A program made the position numbers and the translations under genes. Below are positions 8,598 to 17,973 of a DNA stretch of 64,000 nt, one piece after another. The notes under the pieces were generated by a model. That model made no database searches, was not told the origin of the DNA, and saw nothing but the letters and a program-made list of their open reading frames with translations. Position 1 is the first letter of the stretch; every line of letters begins with the position of its first letter. Source of the DNA: Thermococcus paralvinellae. Lineage in GTDB: Archaea; Methanobacteriota_B; Thermococci; Thermococcales; Thermococcaceae. The stretch is taken from positions 620,001-684,000 of the forward strand of contig NZ_CP006965.1 in the NCBI RefSeq assembly GCF_000517445.1. The letters are read 5' to 3'.

Positions 8598-9729
8598 AAG
8601 GCCAAAGGAGCGTTTTGGCTACGATCCACAGAAGGTTCTCCGCAAATTGGAAGAGCTTGGAAGAGAAATCCTCAAAGAAGTTAGACAGGGAAAGAATCCC
8701 TACTTTGACATACCGACTAGAGGATTAAACAACGTTTACTTTGATGAGGTCAAGAGAGTCATTAGGATGGGAGATAAGCTCTCAAGGAGATACTTTCTCA
8801 ACGTTGCTCATGCAAGAAAGTTCATGCAGACATTGCTCATAGCAGCTTATGTAAAGAGATTGGTGAGTGAAGGAAAACACGCGAGCTTGAGAGAAGCCTA
8901 CTATGCCAACAAACACACAATTCCTGGAACCAAGGAGAACACATTTGAAGACCAGAGCGAAAGCGACCCAATCATCGAGGATCTGGAAAGAATGCTTGGC
9001 GTCTTAAGAGAAGAAATGCACCTAACTGCTGACAGAAGAGGGTACGTTTATGGGGATATAACAATCAGAGATGGCGAAGATGAGTTCAACACTTCAAAGC
9101 TCGGTATGGGTGGTTGGGCTGTCCCAGGAACTGTTGAGCACATCCAGTTCGTTGATATAAACGTTGACTACGCATTGGTTGTGGAGACAGCAGCTATGGC
9201 TGACCGTTTAATTGAAGAAAAGTTTCCGAAGAAGGAAAGGGCTTTAATCATAGCAACTCAGGGACAGGCTTCAAGAGGTGTGAGAAGATTAATTCACCGT
9301 CTGCACTATGAAGAGGGCTTGCCCATAATAGTTTTCACAGACGGTGACCCATATGGTTGGTATATTTACTCAACAATAAAGCAAGGTTCTATTAACCTTG
9401 CTTACCTCAGCGAGAAGCTTGCGACACCTGAGGCAAAGTTCGTTGGAATGACCATGGACGACATCAAAAAATACGGTCTGGAGAATGTCACTGAAAAGCT
9501 CAAGGGAATTCCGCCAAACAAGAAGGGTGGTCCAACAGGAGACTACAAAAGAATTATCGAGGAGATGAACTATCCATGGTTCAAGAACAAGGAGTGGCAG
9601 AGACAGCTGAAGCTGGCCTTGGAGTGGGGTGTCAGAATTGAGCAACAGGCTTTAGCAAATAAGAGCCTAGAGTTCGTTGCTAAGAAATATCTGCCTGAAA
9701 AAATTGCAAACGAGGAGTTGCTGCCATGA
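8584..9729 (+). CDS. top6A: DNA topoisomerase VI subunit A
   Basis: This 381-aa catalytic subunit is homologous to Spo11. The winged-helix domain carries the LREAYY motif with the tyrosine pair at residues 106-107, one of which makes the covalent DNA link. The TOPRIM domain follows, with its acidic cluster in FTDGDPYGW around residue 255. ATG at 8584 is spaced nine bases from GGAGG; it starts 14 bases before the top6B stop. The stop codon overlaps the next ATG (ATGA). Confidence 0.96.
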   Translation: MLKRERPKERFGYDPQKVLRKLEELGREILKEVRQGKNPYFDIPTRGLNNVYFDEVKRVIRMGDKLSRRYFLNVAHARKFMQTLLIAAYVKRLVSEGKHASLREAYYANKHTIPGTKENTFEDQSESDPIIEDLERMLGVLREEMHLTADRRGYVYGDITIRDGEDEFNTSKLGMGGWAVPGTVEHIQFVDINVDYALVVETAAMADRLIEEKFPKKERALIIATQGQASRGVRRLIHRLHYEEGLPIIVFTDGDPYGWYIYSTIKQGSINLAYLSEKLATPEAKFVGMTMDDIKKYGLENVTEKLKGIPPNKKGGPTGDYKRIIEEMNYPWFKNKEWQRQLKLALEWGVRIEQQALANKSLEFVAKKYLPEKIANEELLP

Positions 9730-10976
9730 CGACCACCGAAGAGCTGGTCGCTCAGGTAAATAAAATTTTAGACGACATTGGAATTGATATGGCTGGGTTA
9801 TTTGAGAGTTTTGACATTCTCTCTCTTGTTTTTCATTTAAACAGGAATATAGAGATTTTGAGAGATTTTGAAGAAGAACTATCAAGAAGGGTTGGAGAAA
9901 CTGTACCTTCAGTTAGAGGCTTGGACAAGAAGGAAAAGGATCCCCACATAAGGTGGCTGTATAAAAAGAAGCACAACAGAATTTTAGCTCTTGAGAGATT
10001 AAGAAGCGCAATAGTAGCTCATAAAATGGCCTTGGCCCTAATTTCAGCAAACTATTCGTTCTATATTGGAAACAAGGAGATAGATGTAAAAACTATTAAA
10101 AAGCATGAAGAGCTCAGGAGGATAAGGGTTGTTAAAAAGCCTGTCATCCTCGGAAGGCTTGAAATTCTACCTCATTTAGCATATTCTGGCGATGTACTGA
10201 AGCTTCTTGGCCAAGAAAGTGTTGAAGCTAGAGAGGCATTTAAGCTCATAAAGGCAAAGCTTAGGGAAAAAGGTGTTGTTAGGAAGAAGAGCTTTAGAAT
10301 CGAAGTTGAGTATTGGGAAAGCGGAAGGCTAAAGAAGACGAGGCTTGACATTCCTACGGATGCAGATATAGAGAGCGAGCTCAGAAAAAGATTCGGAAAG
10401 CGCTTCCGCTGGAGAGTCTTGAGCTATGTGAAAACAAAGGGAGTTCTTATAAATAACCACTATACCGTCGATAACTTAGCTTTAGCCTATGCAACATTCG
10501 ATCCGGAGAGAGGTCCGGAACTCCTTGGACTTGACTTATTTAGATATTATTTCTTGACCTCTGAAAAGGAAAGGGAAAGTCTTGGACTTTATCCGGATAT
10601 CAAGCTTTGCATTGACTGTCACTATTCAATTTTTGATTTGCCCTTTATGAAAGAGAAGTGGTTTAGAACGGGCTTTGGAAGTATGATGATTATTCAAAAG
10701 TGTGAAATTGAGAAAATGCTCAGCGGAAAGAGAAGCGAGATTTCAAACATACCTAACTACCTTCTTGGTGGAGCAATCCTATACGGTGTCAGCCCATTTA
10801 ATGAGGAGAAAGTTGCAGAGCTGCTTGGGCTGGATTTGGATAAGCTTACCGAGGCAATCAGAAAGCTTGTTTTATCTGGTCTTCACACATCTCTGTTTAC
10901 GAATGTTGAAAAGTTTGAGAAGTTTATGCCAAAGAGCGATAAAGCAAAGAGATTTTTGGAGCTCCTTCAGGGGTGA
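9726..10976 (+). CDS. DUF530-like conserved archaeal protein
   Basis: This 416-aa protein is of unknown function. The N-terminal 120 residues are helical and charged. The central part is rich in basic and aromatic residues. A CIDCHYS motif lies near residue 298, and a KCEIEKML segment follows near 320. I believe it belongs to the archaeal family DUF530, from size and the [12 protein letters not shown](L)YG segment, but I cannot confirm this by search. Its ATG overlaps the top6A stop, so it is cotranslated with topoisomerase VI; a role linked to DNA topology or ribosome assembly is only a guess. Confidence 0.65.
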   Translation: MTTTEELVAQVNKILDDIGIDMAGLFESFDILSLVFHLNRNIEILRDFEEELSRRVGETVPSVRGLDKKEKDPHIRWLYKKKHNRILALERLRSAIVAHKMALALISANYSFYIGNKEIDVKTIKKHEELRRIRVVKKPVILGRLEILPHLAYSGDVLKLLGQESVEAREAFKLIKAKLREKGVVRKKSFRIEVEYWESGRLKKTRLDIPTDADIESELRKRFGKRFRWRVLSYVKTKGVLINNHYTVDNLALAYATFDPERGPELLGLDLFRYYFLTSEKERESLGLYPDIKLCIDCHYSIFDLPFMKEKWFRTGFGSMMIIQKCEIEKMLSGKRSEISNIPNYLLGGAILYGVSPFNEEKVAELLGLDLDKLTEAIRKLVLSGLHTSLFTNVEKFEKFMPKSDKAKRFLELLQG

Positions 10977-10981
10977 GAAAT

Positions 10982-11371
10982 GTGAGAGTTGAAGTAAAAG
11001 CGAGAAATAACGAGGAGCTTTTGAGAAAAATAGATGAGATGCTTAACGAAAATGTTAGAGAGGTTTACATTAACCTTAGACCAACAAAAGAAATACTCGT
11101 GAGAATTCTGGAAAATGCCCCAAATGTAAGGGTCATCGGCTGTCCACCGAGCTTGTATCCAAAAGTCTCAAAGAGAGTTGTAAACGCTCTCAGGCAGATG
11201 GGTATTGACATTGTCCCTATGAAAAAATCGAGAGGAAGGCCAAGAAAATATGATGAAACTGTTCTTCTCCAAATAAGAGAGCTTATGAAAAAAGGAAAAA
11301 CTCCAAAGGAAATCAGCAGAGAATTAGGAATTCCCCTAAGAACTTTGTACTATATGATTAACGGAAAATAA
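10982..11371 (+). CDS. DUF1699-like protein with C-terminal helix-turn-helix
   Basis: This protein is about 129 aa. The N-terminal half alternates strands and helices and ends in a PPSLYPKVS motif; a basic RGRPRKYDE linker like an AT-hook follows; the C-terminus (KKGKTPKEISRELGIPLRTLYYMI) reads as a resolvase-type helix-turn-helix. DNA binding is therefore likely. GTG at 10982 is preceded by GGGGTGA; the GTG at 10973, which overlaps the upstream stop, is the alternative. It is the distal gene of the aIF1A-top6 operon. Confidence 0.7.
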   Translation: MRVEVKARNNEELLRKIDEMLNENVREVYINLRPTKEILVRILENAPNVRVIGCPPSLYPKVSKRVVNALRQMGIDIVPMKKSRGRPRKYDETVLLQIRELMKKGKTPKEISRELGIPLRTLYYMINGK

Positions 11372-11422
11372 CAGAAAATTTTTAGGTTCCAAAATCTAAG
11401 CATACATCGGTGTGTTTGTAAC

Positions 11423-12265
11423 ATGGAGCCTCACTTGGAGGATAACAGGAGTTATAAGAGAAACCTCAAACATACAAAGACAGTTGATACTATAAAACAT
11501 GCCATTGTCTTTTTACTCATGCTTTTTCTGTTCTCAATGCTTTTTAGATATGCGATTAAATCCGAAGCCTCCTCCTTTAATATTGAGTGGCTATATCTGA
11601 TATGGGGATTCTTTTTCTTCATAGCCATGGCTATTGCGTTGAGATTTCTCTTTGAAACCGGCATTTCAGGTGAAAGACTTCCAAGGAAGAGAAGCAAGTG
11701 GAGAAATGTCGCTGAGTTTATTACATTGTTTGCACTTGTTGTTGCCGTTTACCTCATCCTCACAGCTAAACCTCGCTATTTACCTCGCGGGGAGGCTCCT
11801 CTTATAAGGTACCCAAAATGGATTATGGGCTTTGGGCTTAATCAGACTGTTATGGTTTACTACAAACCTCTCCCCTTGTATATGTATGTAATCCCTCTCC
11901 TTATTGCTGCCTCTATTGTTTTAACCGCAGTTAAAAGACGGAGAAAGCACACCGTAATTATGGGCGAACTTCACAGATTTAACCCACAAATGACATTTGA
12001 CACGATTGAAGGAACGCCAGAGGAGAGGATAATAAAGATGTACAAGAACGTTGTCGCGGGGCTTATTTTGAAGGGCTATCCCTATCAAAAGAGCTGGACT
12101 CATTGGGAGCATGAAGAAAAGCTGAAAAATATTTTTGAGGATTTAGATGACCTGCACACATTAACAAGGATATTTGAAAAAGCAAAATATGCCAAAAAGC
12201 TTAGCGATGAAGATATAGAAGTCGCAAGAAAAAGTTATGACAACCTAATGAAATTCTTGAGATAG
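11423..12265 (+). CDS. Membrane protein with C-terminal DUF4129-like domain
   Basis: This 280-aa protein has membrane segments at about residues 25-45, 55-75, 92-112 and 150-167. They are followed by a cytoplasmic domain with the pattern MYKNVVAGLILKGYP...LTRIFEKAKYA, which resembles DUF4129 domains found beside transglutaminase-like and MoxR systems. Function unknown. It lies 51 bases after the DUF1699-like gene and may belong to the same transcript. Confidence 0.65.
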   Translation: MEPHLEDNRSYKRNLKHTKTVDTIKHAIVFLLMLFLFSMLFRYAIKSEASSFNIEWLYLIWGFFFFIAMAIALRFLFETGISGERLPRKRSKWRNVAEFITLFALVVAVYLILTAKPRYLPRGEAPLIRYPKWIMGFGLNQTVMVYYKPLPLYMYVIPLLIAASIVLTAVKRRRKHTVIMGELHRFNPQMTFDTIEGTPEERIIKMYKNVVAGLILKGYPYQKSWTHWEHEEKLKNIFEDLDDLHTLTRIFEKAKYAKKLSDEDIEVARKSYDNLMKFLR

Positions 12266-12309
12266 AGTTAAAAAGTCCAGCTGTTTAGCCTAACCTAACG
12301 GTGATAAAA

Positions 12310-13128
12310 ATGAGTGAGATTTTTGAAACTCAAGAGGAAGTTCCGGAGATTAGAGAGAAGCTTCATAGGGTTGGTATAACTAATCTCAGAACTGTGGCAA
12401 AGATTAACTGGAAAGGCAAACTTTACACGTTTATCCCAACATTCGAAATTACCATCGACGTTCCAGAAGAGAAAAAAGGAATACACATGAGCCGTCTTGT
12501 AGAGAGCATAACAGAAACAATGAGTGAAGCAATAGAAGAGGAGGTCAGCAAAGTTCATTCATCGCTTGAAGATCTCGAACTTGCTATAATTAAACGCTTA
12601 GAGAAAAAACATCCACACAAGAGAGCTGAAATATGGATAAAAACTCATCTAATTCTAGAAAAAGAAACTCCTGCAAGCAGACGGAAGAGCCTAGAAACCT
12701 ATGATGTGGAGGTTGGAGTAATAAAGGATGAAACAAAAGGAAAACTCGAAAAAGTACTTAGGGTTACAGTCATAGGAAACACAGCATGCCCACATGCAAT
12801 GGCAAACAATCAAGGAAAAACACACATCCAGAGGGCGATAGCAACTCTTGAAATAAAGACGAACTTTGATGAAGAAATAGCCCTTGAGGATATGATCGAA
12901 GTCGTTGAAAGCTCTTTTAGTTCTCCAACATATACACTTCTGAAGACTGTTGACGAAAATGCTGTTGTTCAGAAAATGTACCAGAATCCAAGATTTGTTG
13001 AAGACGTTGCTAGAGAGATAATATTCAAAGCAAAGCAACGTTTCAAAGGCAAAATTCACGTGAAGGTTATCAGCCTAGAGAGCATCCACAAGCATGATGT
13101 AATAGCTGAGACTTGGTATATACCGTAA
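12310..13128 (+). CDS. mptA: GTP cyclohydrolase MptA (FolE2 family)
   Basis: This 272-aa protein belongs to the iron-dependent GTP cyclohydrolase that opens the pterin pathway in archaea by making 7,8-dihydroneopterin 2',3'-cyclic phosphate. Family hallmarks are KGIHMSR at residues 57-62, GNTACPHA with the metal-ligand C160, and a C-terminal SIHKHD segment. ATG at 12310 lies six bases after GGTGAT. In Thermococcales its product could feed tetrahydromethanopterin-like cofactor or archaeosine precursor synthesis; the context here does not decide. Confidence 0.92.
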   Translation: MSEIFETQEEVPEIREKLHRVGITNLRTVAKINWKGKLYTFIPTFEITIDVPEEKKGIHMSRLVESITETMSEAIEEEVSKVHSSLEDLELAIIKRLEKKHPHKRAEIWIKTHLILEKETPASRRKSLETYDVEVGVIKDETKGKLEKVLRVTVIGNTACPHAMANNQGKTHIQRAIATLEIKTNFDEEIALEDMIEVVESSFSSPTYTLLKTVDENAVVQKMYQNPRFVEDVAREIIFKAKQRFKGKIHVKVISLESIHKHDVIAETWYIP

Positions 13129-13167
13129 ACAAGCTTTTCAAAAAATGTCAGATGTTGGTGAATTGTT

Positions 13168-13629
13168 ATGATAATTGTCTATGAAAAAGAAATAAATACA
13201 GAGAACATCGTTGTCTCTCCCAGACCTATCTGGAAGTGTAGAACTTGCCCAGTTTATGGTAAAAGTCCCTCATGTCCTCCTTATGTTCCTTCTTGGAAAG
13301 AAGCTAAAGAATGGGTTAAACACTTCAAGAGAGCTCTTTTAATTAAGTTTCAAATCAATTATGAGAACTTTGAAGAAGAAAAGAGAAAAGTACTCCTCTA
13401 TCTGCTCAAGAAGGAAGAAGAATTCTTTAAGTCAGGTTATCCCTATGCCTTTACGCTCTTTCCTGGTAATTGCAACCTCTGTAACGAATGCGAGTTCGAA
13501 AAGAGTGGCAAGTGCTTGATGCCAACAAAAGTCAGACCTTCCCTTGACGCCATAGGAATAGAGCTATCCAAGATTGTTGACTTAGACTTCAGCGAAAGTG
13601 TTTTGTATGGATTGATATTAGTAGATTAA
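13168..13629 (+). CDS. DUF2284 putative metal-binding protein
   Basis: This 153-aa cysteine-rich protein has two clusters: CRTCPVYGKSPSCPPY near residues 24-39 and CNLCNECEFEKSGKC near 101-115. The CPPY and CxxCxxC arrangement is typical of DUF2284, thought to bind an Fe-S cluster or metal. It has its own GGTGAAT site and lies seven bases before the CARF-like gene, so the two are probably cotranscribed. Confidence 0.8.
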   Translation: MIIVYEKEINTENIVVSPRPIWKCRTCPVYGKSPSCPPYVPSWKEAKEWVKHFKRALLIKFQINYENFEEEKRKVLLYLLKKEEEFFKSGYPYAFTLFPGNCNLCNECEFEKSGKCLMPTKVRPSLDAIGIELSKIVDLDFSESVLYGLILVD

Positions 13630-13636
13630 GATAAAA

Positions 13637-14107
13637 ATGAAAGCCTACATAACAATGCTGGGTCGTTCTACATGGGCTATGATAAACGCATATTATGCCG
13701 TTGTAATGGAAAAGAAGTACAAACCTGACGAGATTTACATATTCCTCGAGGATATATATCAAGACAAACTCCCCAAAGCCGTTAGAGCGTTTGAAATAAT
13801 TTCCAACGCATTTGGATTTTCTCCCAAGATTGAATGGAGGATAATAAAAGAAGCAAATTTTAGGGAAGCACGGGGAGAGGTCGAGAAGCTCCTTAGGGAG
13901 CTCAAGAATAAAGGTGCTGAGATTGCCATAGATATAACCTCAGGAAGAAAAGCTTTAGTAGCTGGAGCACTTGTCCAAGGAGTTCCACTAAAAGTTAATC
14001 ACGTCTTTTACTTAGCATTAGCCGATAAAGACATACAGTTTGCAAACAGACCATATATGATGATCCCACTTCATGCACAAAAGCTTGAGGACTTCATGGA
14101 GGAGTGA
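13637..14107 (+). CDS. Stand-alone CARF-like (CRISPR-associated Rossmann fold) protein
   Basis: This 156-aa single-domain protein is read as a CARF-like Rossmann fold: a first strand ending in a small-residue turn (MLGRSTWA), a second strand PDEIYIFLED, and near the C-terminus AIDITSGRKALVAGA (D99-K105), equivalent to the NiTGGTK-type loop of CARF domains that contacts cyclic oligoadenylate. It has no effector domain of its own. The next gene, two bases downstream, encodes a PIN nuclease. It could be a ligand sensor for that nuclease or a ring nuclease. No CRISPR array or cas operon is in the window. Confidence 0.65.
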   Translation: MKAYITMLGRSTWAMINAYYAVVMEKKYKPDEIYIFLEDIYQDKLPKAVRAFEIISNAFGFSPKIEWRIIKEANFREARGEVEKLLRELKNKGAEIAIDITSGRKALVAGALVQGVPLKVNHVFYLALADKDIQFANRPYMMIPLHAQKLEDFMEE

Positions 14108-14109
14108 TC

Positions 14110-15108
14110 ATGGAGCTGGTCATAGACAAGCCAGAACTTCAAATTCTACTTAACCTCCTCCCTGACGACACACTTGTCTCTTATCCGCTTTATGGCAATT
14201 TTTCTCTCTTGAAATTTAGAAGAAAAGGTTATGGCTATGAAATTGAAGCCTTAGCAAATCCAGAAGCTTTTTCTGAAATTTTATCAGAAAAAAGAGATTC
14301 TCTTCATGATCTGCCAAATTACAGAGATTTCCACGAGTGTGTCTTAGCTTCGGGTATAATAAAATATGCGAACCTTGACGAGTTTAAGAAACATCTTGAG
14401 AGTTATGAGCTTTTAAGCAAGAGAGTGATTTTTGCTCCAGATACAAACATTTTTTACCACCGCTTTATTTCCACATATCCTCCCCTTAGAAGGTATGAGC
14501 TTGCGGTAGTTGATGTAGTCATATGGGAAATTGAGCAGTCCATGAACTATAAATATCATTCAAGGCATATAAGTGCTTTAAAACGTATTCTTTACAATTC
14601 CCCTCTTCTAGACGAATTTTACAATAGAAGAATGAAAAAATCAAGAAAGGCGGCATACATAGCCCTTAAGGAGTTTAAAGCCCTGAAAGACAGAATAATA
14701 GAAGTCAGAAGAGTTCATGAAAACACAGGTACAAATGACGAACTTATTGTTAAATCCCTCAAACGGTTTGACAAAGAAACTCCTTCTCTCGTTATTCTCT
14801 TAACAGCAGACGTTGCAATGACAGATATAGCGGAGCTTGAAGGGCTTGAGTATTTCCTCTTTGAGTATCCTCATGAAGAGCTCTCAATTCACTATGCAAC
14901 TCCTTACCAGATGAGAACTCTGCTCTTTAATTTAGCTGCAGTTTTTGGAGTTATACAAGTTGGAGACGCTCTGATATTTGGAGAATTTGGAGGAAAAGTT
15001 AAGCTTAATGAACTTAAATTAAAATTCCTACATAATTCAATTTACCATGAGTTCACATTCCATTTAAAGCTCAGTAGAAAGCTTAGAGAGCTAAAAATAG
15101 AGAAATAA
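14110..15108 (+). CDS. PIN-domain ribonuclease, partner of the CARF-like protein
   Basis: This 332-aa protein has a PIN domain occupying about residues 105-255, with its acidic set visible: D111 in APDTN, E140 in VIWEIEQ, D210 in GTNDELI, and D234 and D239 in LTADVAMTD. The N-terminal 100 residues and C-terminal 80 residues match nothing I recognise; the tail is rich in leucine and basic residues. ATG at 14110 has GGAGG seven bases upstream; GTG at 14104 would overlap the CARF-like stop. A regulated RNase is the simplest reading of the pair. Confidence 0.72.
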   Translation: MELVIDKPELQILLNLLPDDTLVSYPLYGNFSLLKFRRKGYGYEIEALANPEAFSEILSEKRDSLHDLPNYRDFHECVLASGIIKYANLDEFKKHLESYELLSKRVIFAPDTNIFYHRFISTYPPLRRYELAVVDVVIWEIEQSMNYKYHSRHISALKRILYNSPLLDEFYNRRMKKSRKAAYIALKEFKALKDRIIEVRRVHENTGTNDELIVKSLKRFDKETPSLVILLTADVAMTDIAELEGLEYFLFEYPHEELSIHYATPYQMRTLLFNLAAVFGVIQVGDALIFGEFGGKVKLNELKLKFLHNSIYHEFTFHLKLSRKLRELKIEK

Positions 15109-16434
15109 TCAGCGGAGCATTCCTTCTAAGTTTTCTACGTAGCTTATGCTCCTTCTTATGTCAGCGAAGTATTCTTCGGCTTTCATGATGTGTTCTTTCT
15201 CCACTCTCTTGCTATTTGCTAATATGCTCGCTGGAGCTAAAAGCTGTACCGCATATCTTAAGCTTGTCTTCTCTCCAAGTTCTGCAAGGTATTCAACTGC
15301 TTCGTCGCTTATTTCAATTCCTTCTTCTCTAGCTCTGATCTTTACAATCTCTCTTATTTCTTCCTTCTTATATGGTTCTGTGTTGATGATGAGCAATCTA
15401 TCAAGCATATCAATTGGGATTCCGTGAGGTGATTCAATGTCAGTTCCTCTAATCTTTGTTCTTCCTCTGTTGGTTGCAAGAATCAGAATTGGTGCTAGTT
15501 CACTTTCCATAGCTCTTGCAAGGAATGAAAATGCCTCAATGTCAAGCATATGACACTCATCAATGAACAGAACTCCTGGCACTAATACTGCCTTACCCTC
15601 TTCTACCCACTGTTTAACTGTTTCATCAACTCTCTCCCTAACTTCATCTGTAATCTCTAGTCCTCCTCCGAAGAAGAGGCTGAATATTCCACCTGCTCTT
15701 GCATTTACAACATCCAAATCATGAAGCGTTACTGTGTATGTAAACTCCTTAATCTTGAGCACTGGACCGCTTGGCATATCGACTTTCCTCTTTAGGAAAA
15801 TTCCTTCCTCTTCTTTTGTTGTTCCAATTTTTGAAATCCTTCCGGTTTCAGCATCAATTTGGATTACATCTCCTTCCTCAATTCCAAGCTCAAGAAGCTG
15901 GTAAGCTATTTCTCTCCCGGCTCTAATTGTTTTTTCATCGTCTTTTGTCCTAAGGGTTAGCACTATGGATTCGGGGATTTCGATATAGGGATTGAATGGG
16001 TGTCTAGTTCTTCTAATTTCAATTTTCTCAACTTTTCCTTCGTAAACTTTCCTTTCCTCGCTTATTCTAACACCAATTGCTCTTCTCAAAGCCTGCTTTA
16101 AAAATTCCGTCTTCTTGATTTCAGCGGAATAAATTTCGCTTCCACTTATCTGGACGAATGGGACGTCTTCGCCGAGTTCCTTAGCAATTCCCATTGCTAT
16201 GGCTGTTTTGCCGCTTCCAGTAGGTCCAGCAAGGAGGATTCCCTTTCCAGCGAGCTTACCTTTCTTTATCAGCTTAACCGCGATACCAGCGGCTTCTCTT
16301 GCTTTTGTTTGTCCTACCATTCCATCTGCGATGAACTTTGCTTTTCCATTCTCATCTAGGCCTAGCCCTTTAATGTGGGAATGACTTCCTACTCTTTCAA
16401 AGCTAACTTTTGTAATCTCTTCTATCACTGGCAT
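15109..16434 (-). CDS. TIP49/RuvB-like AAA+ helicase
   Basis: This 441-aa archaeal homolog of eukaryotic RuvBL1/RuvBL2 has Walker A GPTGSGKT at residues 70-77, Walker B VLFIDECHML near 285, sensor 1 ILATNRG, and the SPHGIP(I)DMLDR arginine-finger/sensor region. Between the Walker motifs lies the OB-fold insertion (about residues 115-230) that distinguishes TIP49 from bacterial RuvB. In eukaryotes the family remodels chromatin and assembles box C/D and H/ACA snoRNPs, which is notable beside gar1. ATG at 16434 follows GGAGGTGA. Confidence 0.92.
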   Translation of the reverse strand: MPVIEEITKVSFERVGSHSHIKGLGLDENGKAKFIADGMVGQTKAREAAGIAVKLIKKGKLAGKGILLAGPTGSGKTAIAMGIAKELGEDVPFVQISGSEIYSAEIKKTEFLKQALRRAIGVRISEERKVYEGKVEKIEIRRTRHPFNPYIEIPESIVLTLRTKDDEKTIRAGREIAYQLLELGIEEGDVIQIDAETGRISKIGTTKEEEGIFLKRKVDMPSGPVLKIKEFTYTVTLHDLDVVNARAGGIFSLFFGGGLEITDEVRERVDETVKQWVEEGKAVLVPGVLFIDECHMLDIEAFSFLARAMESELAPILILATNRGRTKIRGTDIESPHGIPIDMLDRLLIINTEPYKKEEIREIVKIRAREEGIEISDEAVEYLAELGEKTSLRYAVQLLAPASILANSKRVEKEHIMKAEEYFADIRRSISYVENLEGMLR

Positions 16435-16617
16435 GCTTTCACCTCCTGCCAATTTTAAAGTACCATTTTGTTATTAAAATTAGACATTTTAAAAGCTTAA
16501 CGGAAGACATTTTGGGCAATGGGAGAATATTGTGGTTGTACAAGATAAAATTCCAGTGGATACAGCACTTCTATATTAAAAACCTTTTGGTTTACATTAC
16601 GAAACAAAATGATAATA

Positions 16618-16662
16618 CGAAACATTTAAAAAGAACCAAGCGAAAGATTTAAAAAGATTTCG
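16618..16662 (+). promoter_or_regulatory. Tandem promoter of gar1-tfb
   Basis: Two TATA-like boxes (ATTTAAAAAG) lie at 16624-16633 and 16647-16656, each preceded by a purine-rich BRE (CGAAAC and CGAAAG). The second would start transcription near 16678, the gar1 ATG itself; the first would give a short leader carrying the GGGGTGGGG region. Confidence 0.5.
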
Positions 16663-16677
16663 GTTTGGGGTGGGGCT

Positions 16678-16989
16678 ATGAAGCGCTTGGGTAAGGTTTC
16701 TCATTATGCAAAACAAGGGTTCCTGATACTCCGTTCTGATTGGGTGCCTTCTTTAAATGATCTAGTTGTAGATAAAAATCTTCAGACTATTGGCATCGTT
16801 AAGGATGTATTTGGGCCAGTCAAAATGCCCTATGTGGCTGTAAAGCCAAAAGTGAAGAATCCCGAAAAGTATATTGGACAAGTTCTTTATGTTGATGAAA
16901 GGAAAAGGAGAAAAAGGGCTGAACAAAAGAGTAAGGGTAAGAGTAAAAAGTTCAAGAAGAAGCGCCCTGCCCCCAAAAAGAGGGGGTGA
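16678..16989 (+). CDS. gar1: H/ACA RNP protein Gar1
   Basis: This 103-aa protein has a six-stranded beta-barrel core (residues 1-75) with the [19 protein letters not shown] motif, and a lysine/arginine-rich tail from residue 80. Gar1 is a core protein of H/ACA guide RNPs and promotes product turnover by the pseudouridine synthase Cbf5. It overlaps the possible GTG start of tfb (GTGA), so both are translated from one message. Confidence 0.92.
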   Translation: MKRLGKVSHYAKQGFLILRSDWVPSLNDLVVDKNLQTIGIVKDVFGPVKMPYVAVKPKVKNPEKYIGQVLYVDERKRRKRAEQKSKGKSKKFKKKRPAPKKRG

Positions 16990-16994
16990 CTCAC

Positions 16995-17915
16995 TTGCTT
17001 TCTGCTGAAGATTTTAAGAAATGCCCTATTTGTGGATCAGTTAAGTTGATTTATGACCCTGAAAGAGGAGAAATCGTGTGCACAGCTTGTGGTTACGTCG
17101 TTGCTCAAAACATTATAGATTCTGGCCCGGAATGGAGAGCTTTCGATGCAGATCAGAGAACTAAACGTGGAAGGGTCGGTGCTCCAATGACAATGATGAT
17201 ACACGATAAAGGGCTTTCCAGCACCATTGACTGGAAAAACAAAGACATTCATGGGCATGATATTTCAGGAACTATGAGAGCAAAAATGTATCGTCTCAGG
17301 AAATGGCAGAGAAGAATTAGAGTTAGTGATGCAGCTGAAAGAAACTTGGCGTTTGCACTAAGTGAACTTGATAGAATGGCATCCCAATTAGGCCTTCCAA
17401 GGAATGTCAAAGAAATGGCCGCTGCTCTTTATAGGAAAGCAGTGATGGAAAAGCTTATTAGGGGGAGGTCAATTGAAGGGGTCACTGCAGCTTGTCTGTA
17501 TGCTGCGTGTAGAATGGCAAAAGTCCCTAGAACTTTGGATGAGATTGAAGAAGTTGCACGGGTAGATAAGAAAGAAATAGGGAGGAGTTATAGGTTCGTA
17601 GCTAGAGAGCTTCATTTAAAGCTCACTCCTACAAACCCAATTGATTACGTAAATAGATTTGCTGACCAGCTGAGATTAAGTGAAAGAACAAAAAATAGGG
17701 CAATAAAAATTCTTCAAAAAGCTATTAAAATGGGATTAACAAGTGGGAGAGGACCTATGGGTGTTGCTGCAGCTGCCCTGTATATTGCAAGCGTTCTAGA
17801 AGGTGAAAAAAGGACACAGCGAGAAGTTGCTGAAGTTGCCCACGTTACGGAAGTTACTGTGAGAAATAGATATAAGGAGCTTGTTGAAAAGCTCAACATA
17901 AAGCTTACTCTTTGA
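16995..17915 (+). CDS. tfb: Transcription initiation factor B (TFB)
   Basis: This protein is about 306 aa. The N-terminal zinc ribbon has cysteines 10, 13, 29 and 32; the B-reader/B-linker follows ([11 protein letters not shown]); two cyclin-like repeats bind TBP-TATA and the BRE. The C-terminal [23 protein letters not shown] is the BRE-contacting helix-turn-helix. The start is uncertain: TTG at 16995 lies about seven bases after GGGGGTG, while GTG at 16986 overlaps the gar1 stop. Thermococcales often encode two TFB paralogs; which one this is cannot be told here. Confidence 0.95.
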   Translation: MLSAEDFKKCPICGSVKLIYDPERGEIVCTACGYVVAQNIIDSGPEWRAFDADQRTKRGRVGAPMTMMIHDKGLSSTIDWKNKDIHGHDISGTMRAKMYRLRKWQRRIRVSDAAERNLAFALSELDRMASQLGLPRNVKEMAAALYRKAVMEKLIRGRSIEGVTAACLYAACRMAKVPRTLDEIEEVARVDKKEIGRSYRFVARELHLKLTPTNPIDYVNRFADQLRLSERTKNRAIKILQKAIKMGLTSGRGPMGVAAAALYIASVLEGEKRTQREVAEVAHVTEVTVRNRYKELVEKLNIKLTL

Positions 17916-17973
17916 CCAGATGAGGATTCAAACCCGTCGCTGATTGGTGATGAGAGGGGACCTCGCCGATGGT
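17916..17973 (+). ncRNA. C/D box sRNA candidate downstream of tfb
   Basis: The order of boxes fits an archaeal 2'-O-methylation guide: C-like GATGA at 17919-17923, D' CTGA at 17940-17943, three-base spacer, C' GTGATGA at 17947-17953, a 12-base guide, then D-like CCGA at 17966-17969. ACC before C can pair with GGT after D as a short terminal stem. The C and D boxes are imperfect (D has C for U), and the first guide is 16 bases rather than 12. The RNA would overlap the start of the next gene. Confidence 0.45.

Noticed and set aside
9370-9645. 91-codon frame antisense to top6A
   Set aside because: Fully inside a conserved catalytic gene, no promoter or ribosome site, and a biased composition typical of antisense frames; similar antisense frames inside top6B, TIP49, FOR and the IIC gene were dropped for the same reason.
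17921-17965. tRNA remnant, because the first guide resembles a T-arm complement (ATTCAAACC)
   Set aside because: No acceptor stem, anticodon arm or CCA-side pairing can be drawn; the C'/D' boxes explain the sequence better.
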